From NCBI GenBank assembly GCA_021813005.1, contig JAKAMH010000034.1, positions 1 to 8,780 on the forward strand: a stretch of DNA of 8,780 nt, in the 5' to 3' direction. Of this stretch, positions 1 to 6,118 are shown piece after piece; positions within the stretch are counted from its first letter, which is position 1, and every line of letters begins with the position of its first letter. This DNA is from a bacterium (lineage in GTDB: Bacteria; Patescibacteriota; Microgenomatia; Levybacterales; UBA12049). A program made the translations under genes and the position numbers. A model generated the notes under the pieces. It searched no databases. It saw only the letters and a list, made by a program, of their open reading frames with translations, and had not been told where the DNA came from.

Positions 1-255
1 ATGAGGGTTTTGCACTGATTCGCCGGCTTGAGCGTAGGCAGCAAAATGGATAACCGCGTCAAATGATTCGTCTTTCAGGCTCTCCCTAAGAAATTCCCTG
101 TTAAGGAGATCTCCAACTATCAGCTTGCACGTCACAGCCTCTTTGTGACCATAGACGAGGTTGTCAAACACGACAACCTCGTGCCCCGCTTCCAAAAGCC
201 GTTTTACTGTCACGCTCCCTATATACCCTGCTCCGCCTGTTACCAGTATCTTCAT
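1..255 (-). CDS. galE: UDP-glucose 4-epimerase-like protein, N-terminal 85 residues (cut by window start)
   Basis: Extended short-chain dehydrogenase/reductase of the GalE type; family members interconvert UDP-glucose and UDP-galactose (or related UDP-sugars) in the cytoplasm using bound NAD. My own translation begins MKILVTGGAGYIGS, with the Rossmann glycine motif GGAGYIG at residues 7-13, then VVVFDNL at 27-33 (the acidic residue that binds the adenosine ribose), GDL at 48-50, and HFAAYA..GESVQNP at about 70-84, a very GalE-like stretch. The usual GSHTV after the glycine loop reads GSVTV here. The catalytic Tyr-x-x-x-Lys lies beyond the window edge, so activity cannot be judged. The ATG follows the stop of the upstream membrane-protein gene after one base (TAA-T-ATG); only a weak purine-rich AGAGAG lies about 10 bases upstream, so translational coupling is likely. 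It may supply UDP-galactose to the glycosyltransferases of this operon. A UDP-pentose or UDP-N-acetylhexosamine epimerase is a possible alternative. Confidence 0.9.
   Translation of the reverse strand, partial: MKILVTGGAGYIGSVTVKRLLEAGHEVVVFDNLVYGHKEAVTCKLIVGDLLNREFLRESLKDESFDAVIHFAAYAQAGESVQNPH
155..182 (-). repeat. Perfect 11-bp inverted repeat inside the galE-like gene
   Basis: Bases 155-165 and 172-182 are exact reverse complements separated by six bases, so the mRNA could form an 11-bp hairpin starting about 74 bases after the start codon. It covers the codons for the E-V-V-V-F-D-N-L stretch of the nucleotide-binding fold, so protein constraint explains part of the sequence, but not why the chosen codons pair perfectly. 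No T-run follows, so it is not a typical intrinsic terminator. Confidence 0.6.
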
Positions 256-256
256 A

Positions 257-1783
257 TTATTTATTCTCTCTTTTGATTATAGTGGAGCCGTCCGGCATAG
301 TCCATATCCCCGTCGTTTTATAGTCGTGGGGAGGAGTTCTGTAGTGTATAAAGTTATCATAGAGTGCCTGCTTAACATGTGGTGGCAGAATAAGGTAGAC
401 TGTCCCTTCCCTCTGCACTTTACCCGGATCGTATGAAAAGTCCTTTTTCTCCATCCATTTAAAGAGATATGAGTACTCATACATGTAAATTGACGGGCTA
501 TAAGCGTAAACTGTGTATGTCCCCTTACCTGAATCGGCGGCTATTTGTCTGACAATTCCCTCTTCTGAGGCAAGATCACCCGGAATTTTTTTTGGGTCGG
601 TTGCGATATGTCCCGGAAACGACATGGCAAATTGTAAAAGAAGCACCAGCGTCCAGAGGAGAATAAAAATACGAAATACATTCACCCTTTCCATGAGAAC
701 TCCTACAAGGAGTAGAAATAAGACCTCTACTGCAATAAAGTGATAACTCCAGACAGGGTTTCTGGCAGTGAGGTAAACAAACAAGACACCTAGCGCAAGC
801 GACGCTAAAATTCCAAGCAGCCTTTTGTCCGCTGCACTCAACTTCATGCTTTTATTCCGTATAAGATAGATCACATACAGACCTGTAGCAACTAAAAGCA
901 GAGCAGCTATAAGAGTTGGAAGCTGCAATAATTGGCCTGCCCTTCCAAAAAATGAGAAAATAATTTCAGTTTTTGTTAGCCCATGAAGCGCAATTGTTCC
1001 CCCATACTGCGTGAGCGTGGTAAAAAGCACCCTGGACTGCTGAAATTGATGTCGTATTTCAAATAAAAGAAACGGCCCAAAAGCGACTAGATAACCAATA
1101 GAAAAAAGGCATATTTTGATAGACCAGGCAAGAAAAGCTTTCATCCGTTCTCTACCTTTGACGAGCGTGTTAATCAGCAGGTAAAGAAAATAGAAGCCAA
1201 TACCACAAGTTGCACCAATTCCAAAAGAAATGTGGAAATTAACAAGCAAGCCAAGAAAAAACCCTGCGGCAACAGCAAAGAATTTTCCCCTCAGCCCTTC
1301 CTCTTGCCACATCAAAAGAAACAGCATAATAAAACTAAGGAGTAGAAGCGGTGCAAGATGAGGATTCCACAGAAAGTCAGCATAATTATTAAAACTAAGC
1401 AGAAACAATGCAAAGAGCATGACAATAGTACGAATGCCGAAGGCTCTAAATGCATAGAGGATAAGAGGAAACAAGACCAGATACGGAATTGCGAGCACAA
1501 TAAAAGTAACGATACGCGGATCTTTTGAGAAAAGCATACCGATACCTAGAAGCCATATCCAATAAGGTCCATAAAATACGCCGGGTATGCCCGATGGAGG
1601 ACCGATAAGTGTCGGCTTGTTGAAGTTTGACCATGCCGAGAGCATGTCACGAACAGGATCGTACCAAAATGCAATGTCTCCTACCCAGATCTTATGTACA
1701 ACATAGATAACAGGAAGTAACGTTAAAGCCACAATAAGAGGAAATGTGATTCGCTGCAGTATATCTCTTCTACTTTTCACCAT
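257..1783 (-). CDS. GT-C-like polytopic membrane glycosyltransferase, family B, full length (508 aa)
   Basis: Integral membrane protein with roughly ten to twelve hydrophobic segments and a soluble C-terminal domain, the layout of GT-C enzymes that transfer a sugar from a polyprenyl-phosphate donor outside the cytoplasmic membrane. A basic N-terminus (KSRR, 3-6) precedes TM1 at about 13-30. The first external loop holds an acidic motif, FWYDPVRD at 39-46 (Asp42, Asp46), placed where GT-C enzymes keep catalytic or metal-binding acids. Other landmarks are FNKPTLIGPPSG (54-65), WNPH (139-142) and FLLFEIRHQF (238-247). About residues 395-508 form a hydrophilic tail with an aromatic YMYEYSYLFKW stretch (433-443). 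The gene 7838-8780 is a paralogue, sharing FLLF(E/D)IRH and the tail pattern. The ATG follows the GT2 stop by one base and has a good Shine-Dalgarno. Specificity is unknown; a flippase-like role cannot be excluded. Confidence 0.8.
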   Translation of the reverse strand: MVKSRRDILQRITFPLIVALTLLPVIYVVHKIWVGDIAFWYDPVRDMLSAWSNFNKPTLIGPPSGIPGVFYGPYWIWLLGIGMLFSKDPRIVTFIVLAIPYLVLFPLILYAFRAFGIRTIVMLFALFLLSFNNYADFLWNPHLAPLLLLSFIMLFLLMWQEEGLRGKFFAVAAGFFLGLLVNFHISFGIGATCGIGFYFLYLLINTLVKGRERMKAFLAWSIKICLFSIGYLVAFGPFLLFEIRHQFQQSRVLFTTLTQYGGTIALHGLTKTEIIFSFFGRAGQLLQLPTLIAALLLVATGLYVIYLIRNKSMKLSAADKRLLGILASLALGVLFVYLTARNPVWSYHFIAVEVLFLLLVGVLMERVNVFRIFILLWTLVLLLQFAMSFPGHIATDPKKIPGDLASEEGIVRQIAADSGKGTYTVYAYSPSIYMYEYSYLFKWMEKKDFSYDPGKVQREGTVYLILPPHVKQALYDNFIHYRTPPHDYKTTGIWTMPDGSTIIKRENK

Positions 1784-1784
1784 C

Positions 1785-2648
1785 TTAATTTCCCCTCAAG
1801 TATTTCACATATGAGATAGGAAAGCGAAGTGATGAATACGCTGAGAAGGCCAGCCCCTGCCAGGAATCAAGAAACCCTTTGTGTCTGATGTATGTCAGTC
1901 CAAACCAGCCAATTGGATAAAGCAGCATATACTTCATCGTATTTATGAAGTTTTTCTTGAGATGTTCTTCTCTGTACTGGCGTGCCATAAGATCTGTGTA
2001 TCTGCTGTTTCGCTGTCTGTACCTCCTGAAGGTGGGGTCTGCCATATGAATTAGGTCACGTGCAAGCCATCCGACACGGCCTTCCACTTCAATTTGCTCA
2101 TGGACGTCACGGCAGGGGAACTTCGCTTTACCACGCCTCACAAGCCGTATGACGCCGTCCGGATAGACGCCGCCGTAACGAAGGTAGCGTCCCAGAAAGA
2201 AGTTTAGCCGTGGGATAAAGAAGGCGTTATAGGGACCCTTACTAGTGCCTATCTTGCCGTCCCGTTTCTCAAGCAGGTGTTGGTGTCTAAGAAACAAGTC
2301 TTTGTTGGGAAGTGACTCCTGGTACGTCTCAAGCTCTATGTCCGAAAGAGAGATTACCTTTTCTATCTCTTTCGCGAGACGCTCACTCACCCGCTCATCC
2401 GCGTCGAGCTGCAGCACCCACTCATTTCGGGCAGCATCCAGCGCTTTTTGCTTGTTGATGTGAAATATCGGCGGATTATCTGTCACGATTACTTTGGCAC
2501 CATGAGAGCGGGCTATTTCGACAGTTTTGTCTGTCGACGATCCGTCCACGACAATCATCTCATCCGCAAGATCCTTGGCTGACTCAAGGCACGCAGCAAT
2601 ATTTTTTTCTTCGTTGTAAGTGGCTAAAACCAAAGAAAGTTTTTTCAT
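1785..2648 (-). CDS. Family 2 glycosyltransferase, WaaE-like, membrane-associated (287 aa)
   Basis: A GT-A fold, inverting-type glycosyltransferase that would move a sugar from a nucleotide donor to a glycan or lipid-linked acceptor at the cytoplasmic face of the membrane. The N-terminus has the family hallmarks: LVLATYNEE (6-14), IVVDGSSTDKT (32-42) and the metal-binding DxD-like DADE at 82-85. Further on come FFIPRLNFFLG (about 143-153), GGVYPDGVIRL and a VHEQIEVEG stretch, matching the WaaE/KdtX-like branch used in lipopolysaccharide core and surface glycan synthesis. Residues about 105-140 form a charged segment (KDLFLRHQHLLEKRDGKIG) that I believe is absent from proteobacterial WaaE. The C-terminus has hydrophobic or amphipathic stretches (MKYMLLYPIGWFGL, LAFSAYSSLRFPISYV) likely to hold it to the membrane. 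It starts six bases after the preceding stop (TAG-GTATGT-ATG), with a weak AGG as ribosome-binding site. Class is confident; donor and acceptor are unknown. Confidence 0.9.
   Translation of the reverse strand: MKKLSLVLATYNEEKNIAACLESAKDLADEMIVVDGSSTDKTVEIARSHGAKVIVTDNPPIFHINKQKALDAARNEWVLQLDADERVSERLAKEIEKVISLSDIELETYQESLPNKDLFLRHQHLLEKRDGKIGTSKGPYNAFFIPRLNFFLGRYLRYGGVYPDGVIRLVRRGKAKFPCRDVHEQIEVEGRVGWLARDLIHMADPTFRRYRQRNSRYTDLMARQYREEHLKKNFINTMKYMLLYPIGWFGLTYIRHKGFLDSWQGLAFSAYSSLRFPISYVKYLRGN
1791..1797 (-). promoter_or_regulatory. Ribosome-binding site (GAGGGGA) of the family B gene
   Basis: On the minus strand GAGGGGA lies seven bases before the ATG at 1783. It sits in the last codons of the GT2 gene, whose TAA stop is one base before that ATG. 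This is the best Shine-Dalgarno in the window and supports the start choice. Confidence 0.7.
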
Positions 2649-2654
2649 ACATAC

Positions 2655-4376
2655 CTACTTCATACTGGCGGCATATTTTTGCAGCTCCGGTTTTATTTCA
2701 AGTACGCGGTAGGCCACAGTACCGTCTGATCGGTAAATCCTCTGCAGAAGTTTCGTCTCACTTCTCGGCAAACACGAACCCATATCCACAAAAATAGTTC
2801 GATACGTATCGGGAGTTACAGCGTTGTGCGCGTCATATGACGGACAGTCAGCTGTTACAAATTTTATGCCGTCAAAAAACAGGTTGTTTGCATCTCTCGG
2901 CGAACCGATCGACTGAAAATACTGAGGACTCATCTTGTCAAAAAAGAGATAAAATATTACATGATTTCCTCCCTGGGAAGTAGCAATAATGGGCCGGTTT
3001 TGCTTCCTGTAACCATCCTCCGCCTGGATAAGCTGTTGTTCTCCCTGATACCGGTACTTGGCATTGTGTGTGAGTGAGTGATGAAAATAATTATGGGCAA
3101 ATGTCACAACAGAATACAAGGCAATCATCAGCAGTATGGTTATAACTCCGTATCGCAGATATTTTCTGTCATATCGGGTCACAATTGCCCAGAGACCATA
3201 GGCTGAGAAAAGGATAAGTGCCGGCATCATCATGATGGAGCGCTGGAAGTGCGGAAGATCTTCAAATGTAAATGCTGCCGGTAATGGTCCGGCGAGAAGC
3301 CAGATAAATGGAACTCCCAGAAGCCAAAGTATCTTCTTCTCTTGGAAAATCTTCCCAAAGACTAGTGCAAGTCCCACAAACATCAGGAGTGCTTCAAACG
3401 GATAGAATCCCCCACTCCACGGTGTTTGGTACCGCTCGGGCAGGCCTCCTGAGAAAAATAAGAAATCGGGTGTAAAATGCTCACCATAATTTACCGCAGC
3501 CGTATATCCATAAGAAACATACTTGTTATGAAAAAACTGCACAACCAGGGGTGGAAAGCCTCTGTCTTCTGTCTTTTGATGCCAGATTTCAATCTGCGTT
3601 TTGGGATTTTGAAAGATGCTGATCTCATCAACTCTCCCAAGTCCTCCGCCCAGTCGCATAAGACTCAAAAGTCCGATGGCAAGGAGCACGGATCCGGTCA
3701 ATATGATAGCTTTCACTCGCTTGCCGTACTCATGCTCGAGAAGAACCCACAGGGCAAGGTATGCGACAAGAAAAGGGACAAAATAACGCGCTGCGTGATA
3801 GAACTGAAAACTAATCAGGAGTGACACAAATCCGAGGATGGGGGTCAAAAGTGATACTTTTATCTTTTCCCGCACCCGTCTGAGGTACACAAGAAGGAGC
3901 CAGGTGCCGGTTATGACAAAAAAGAGCGCGACAATACTTTCAGAGGTCGTGCGAGAGGCACTGTAGGCCCAGGGGTTAATTGCCATCATACTGGAGGCAA
4001 TAAGCGCTACTGACCTTCGTCTAAAGATCTCATCTGCCAGAAAATAGAAGACAAGTACACTGAGTCCGCCAAATATCGCGACAGGCAAACGGGTAGCAAA
4101 TTCAGTTAGTCCAAATACGGCGACGGACGGAATCGTCAGGAAATGCAATCCGGAGGGACGGAAGTCGCCGAATTGATCAATGGAGAGAGGTAGAAAGACA
4201 TTATTTTTGTCACGAAGCGTATGCAGTAGCGAGTAGGCATTGTAGCCTATATGCGCTTCATCCTCCAGAAACCCCCGGGGCATCGATCCCAACTGAAAAA
4301 CCCTGATAAAGAGGGCAAAAACAACAATCAATCCAAGAAGAAAATAAGTATGTTTTTTGATAAATGATAAATTCAT
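2655..4376 (-). CDS. PMT/GT39-like membrane glycosyltransferase, family A paralogue 3 (573 aa)
   Basis: GT-C enzyme of the PMT/ArnT (GT39-like) type, expected to use a polyprenyl-phosphate sugar on the outer face of the membrane. TM1 is at about 11-27; the first external loop has the catalytic-type acidic pair in FLEDEAHIGYNAYSLLHT (Asp39, Glu40), then FGDFRP (69-74) and FGLTEFATRLP (88-98). Downstream landmarks are NPWAYSASR (134-142), NYGEHFTPDFLFFSGG (296-311), GPLPAAFT...LPHFQRS (363-380) and a C-terminal soluble domain from about 440 with VIFYLFFDKMSPQYFQ (473-488). It is the most divergent of the three paralogues: the WQYGY motif of the other two is replaced by YRYQGEQQ, and its tail has two cysteines (511, 535) that could form a disulfide. 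I chose ATG 4376, 25 bases after the previous stop. An in-frame TTG at 4412 would add a hydrophilic MVRSLCYHTDEP and overlap the upstream gene. The sugar is unknown. Confidence 0.85.
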   Translation of the reverse strand: MNLSFIKKHTYFLLGLIVVFALFIRVFQLGSMPRGFLEDEAHIGYNAYSLLHTLRDKNNVFLPLSIDQFGDFRPSGLHFLTIPSVAVFGLTEFATRLPVAIFGGLSVLVFYFLADEIFRRRSVALIASSMMAINPWAYSASRTTSESIVALFFVITGTWLLLVYLRRVREKIKVSLLTPILGFVSLLISFQFYHAARYFVPFLVAYLALWVLLEHEYGKRVKAIILTGSVLLAIGLLSLMRLGGGLGRVDEISIFQNPKTQIEIWHQKTEDRGFPPLVVQFFHNKYVSYGYTAAVNYGEHFTPDFLFFSGGLPERYQTPWSGGFYPFEALLMFVGLALVFGKIFQEKKILWLLGVPFIWLLAGPLPAAFTFEDLPHFQRSIMMMPALILFSAYGLWAIVTRYDRKYLRYGVITILLMIALYSVVTFAHNYFHHSLTHNAKYRYQGEQQLIQAEDGYRKQNRPIIATSQGGNHVIFYLFFDKMSPQYFQSIGSPRDANNLFFDGIKFVTADCPSYDAHNAVTPDTYRTIFVDMGSCLPRSETKLLQRIYRSDGTVAYRVLEIKPELQKYAASMK

Positions 4377-4401
4377 TGGCTCATCTGTATGATAACACAG
4401 A

Positions 4402-6117
4402 CTACGTACCAATTATTTTTATAGCCGGTTTACCATCCAGGTAATTGATAGTATCTACCGCGGGGGTGTTGTCCGGAAATTCTTTTGGCATACCTATATA
4501 AAGCACTCCCGGCGCTTTGTGTTCGTCGCTCCAGTTAAAATGTCTGAATTCAAATTTACCAAATGTTCTGTCACTTGTAGAGTTCCCAATAAACTGCATT
4601 TGCTTTTGATAGAGCCGTGGCGGATATTTTGAGTAAAACAAATAGAAGATATATGACTGGTCCAAATAGCCGTTATTTGAGAAGACAATCTTATTATACT
4701 GAGGCGCCAGCTTGGTTACATCCGCTACTGCCTGTTTATACCCGTACTGCCAGTCCTCCGAATCAAAATAATTGAGCTGGACAAAATACTGATCCATATA
4801 GTAGACAAAGTTAAAAGCAAATAGCAGACAACAGGCAGCAATAAGTATATGACCTACATTAATCTTTGATCTCTTACCCTGATTGACGCCGAAGGGTTGA
4901 TACTTGATCTTTGATATCTGCTGCCAGGCAGCAGCGACTCCTATTGCTTCGATAATCGTAATTGCAGGAAGAAAATGCATAGTACGTACTGCGTGCGGTA
5001 CACCTGTCGTGATAGAGGCGGGTATCGGCGCAATCAGAAACCACGCCAGAAGCGTAAATCGCATACGCTTTGGATACCTGCCAAAAAGAAGCTTGTAAAA
5101 ACCTATAAAAAGAAACGGTGCCATGACAAGATACAATAATCCCATTCCAGGCGCATGGTGACGCGGAATGTCACCTTTCACATATAGCCAGTTCAGATCC
5201 CAGTGAGAAATATAATTTGCCACGATCTCCCGCGCAAATAGCACACGCCTGTTATCCAGTAGCAGGCCAAGTATGTCGTGCCTCTGGTGATCCAGAAGCA
5301 ACTTATCGGCGTTACGAGCAAAGTCATCAGATTGTCCGCTGAAGATACTGACACTTGCCGCCCGACTGAGCGTCGTGCTGTTGCTCAGTACGGAAAACGC
5401 CATAGGAAACGACACCAGAAGACCAATCAATATTGCTCCGATCAGATACCTCTTCTGCACACGAAGAAGTTTCCTAAAGTAGATGACAACGAGTACGAAC
5501 AGCAAAAGAGGGGCAAAGACTTTATCACTTTGGTATGCATAGAGCTCAACACCAAAAAATGCGGCTGACAAAAGAAGAAGCCGGTTTCGTCTCAGTCCGT
5601 AAAGGAAGAAGAGAGCGGCAAAAACACTTAGTGCAACGCCAACATTCGTCTCGAAGGCGACACGTGAAAACTGAATGTGCCAGGGGGAGACAGCCAATAA
5701 CGCTGCTGCAATTATTGGAATTTTCAATTTCCAATTTTCATTTATCAATGGATCTTTTTCTTTAAGCTCCTGACCTCTGGATAGGAGTTCTTTTACAAGA
5801 AAATAGACGGCGAGCACTGTCAGGACGCCAAATATCGCAGATGGTAGGCGAACGGAAAACGTACTGAGTCCAAAGATGGCAATTGACGGTATAGACAGAT
5901 AGGCATAGAGTGCCGGTTTATAATCACCGAAAGATTCAAGAATAATCGGAAATTGCTTGCCATATTCATCACGTCCGGTGTGAAGTATCGAATACGCATT
6001 GTATCCCAAGGATGCCTCATCCCAATCCGGAGAGGGCGGTATGCTTCCCAGCTGCCAGAAGCGAAGGAGTGTAGCCAGGGCAATAATTATGACGAGAAGT
6101 ATTGTGAATTTTTTCAT
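4402..6117 (-). CDS. PMT/GT39-like membrane glycosyltransferase, family A paralogue 2 (571 aa)
   Basis: Polytopic GT-C protein of the PMT/ArnT type. TM1 lies at about 4-20, followed by SPDWDEASLGYNAYS (29-43) with the acidic pair Asp33-Glu34, HTGRDEYGK (46-54), FGDYKPALYAYL (63-74), FGLSTFSVRLPSAIFG (82-97), SPWHIQFSR (144-152), NYISHWDLNWLYVKGD (301-316) and PIPASITTGVPHAVR (364-378). The C-terminal domain, from about 443, carries DWQYGY (455-460) and IFYLFYSKYPPRLYQ (490-504) and should face outward. Two predicted cytoplasmic loops are longer than in its paralogues: KDPLINENWKLKI (121-133), lying on a DNA palindrome, and about 402-419, flanked by a 9-bp direct repeat. I chose ATG 6117 because it aligns with the paralogue start and follows the upstream TGA by one base (TGA-A-ATG). 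ATG 6153 would add MGQRSLLYTHIE and overlap that gene by 35 bases. No close Shine-Dalgarno is visible, so reinitiation is likely. Confidence 0.85.
   Translation of the reverse strand: MKKFTILLVIIIALATLLRFWQLGSIPPSPDWDEASLGYNAYSILHTGRDEYGKQFPIILESFGDYKPALYAYLSIPSIAIFGLSTFSVRLPSAIFGVLTVLAVYFLVKELLSRGQELKEKDPLINENWKLKIPIIAAALLAVSPWHIQFSRVAFETNVGVALSVFAALFFLYGLRRNRLLLLSAAFFGVELYAYQSDKVFAPLLLFVLVVIYFRKLLRVQKRYLIGAILIGLLVSFPMAFSVLSNSTTLSRAASVSIFSGQSDDFARNADKLLLDHQRHDILGLLLDNRRVLFAREIVANYISHWDLNWLYVKGDIPRHHAPGMGLLYLVMAPFLFIGFYKLLFGRYPKRMRFTLLAWFLIAPIPASITTGVPHAVRTMHFLPAITIIEAIGVAAAWQQISKIKYQPFGVNQGKRSKINVGHILIAACCLLFAFNFVYYMDQYFVQLNYFDSEDWQYGYKQAVADVTKLAPQYNKIVFSNNGYLDQSYIFYLFYSKYPPRLYQKQMQFIGNSTSDRTFGKFEFRHFNWSDEHKAPGVLYIGMPKEFPDNTPAVDTINYLDGKPAIKIIGT
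4862..4915. repeat. 9-bp direct repeat flanking an extended loop-coding segment
   Basis: ATCTTTGAT occurs at 4862-4870 and again at 4907-4915, exactly 45 bases apart, so the period is 15 codons. It encodes the repeated Ser-Lys-Ile of SKIKYQ and SKIN (about residues 402-419) in family A paralogue 2. Between the copies, ACCCT (4876-4880) and AGGGT (4892-4896) form a short inverted repeat. The loop is about 10 residues longer than in the neighbouring paralogue. This may be a small insertion or only a coincidence. Confidence 0.35.
5714..5740. repeat. AT-rich palindromic repeat within coding sequence
   Basis: ATTGGAA at 5714-5720 and its exact reverse complement TTCCAAT at 5729-5735 enclose an 8-base loop. 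AATTTTCA is present twice, at 5719-5726 and 5733-5740, with a 14-base period. The block encodes NENWKLKIP-type residues (about 126-134) of family A paralogue 2, part of a segment missing from the other two paralogues. I recall similar AATTGGAAATTG-type repeats in Microgenomates-like genomes but cannot verify that here. Confidence 0.5.
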
Positions 6118-6118
6118 T

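Noticed and set aside
4358..4372. Two tandem TGATAAA units at the start of family A paralogue 3
   Set aside because: Only two 7-base units, AT-rich, and explained by the coding of Leu-Ser-Phe-Ile-Lys; too short to call a repeat element.
4377..4412. TTG at 4412 as the start of family A paralogue 3
   Set aside because: It overlaps the upstream gene and adds a non-conserved hydrophilic stretch; ATG 4376 fits the family better.
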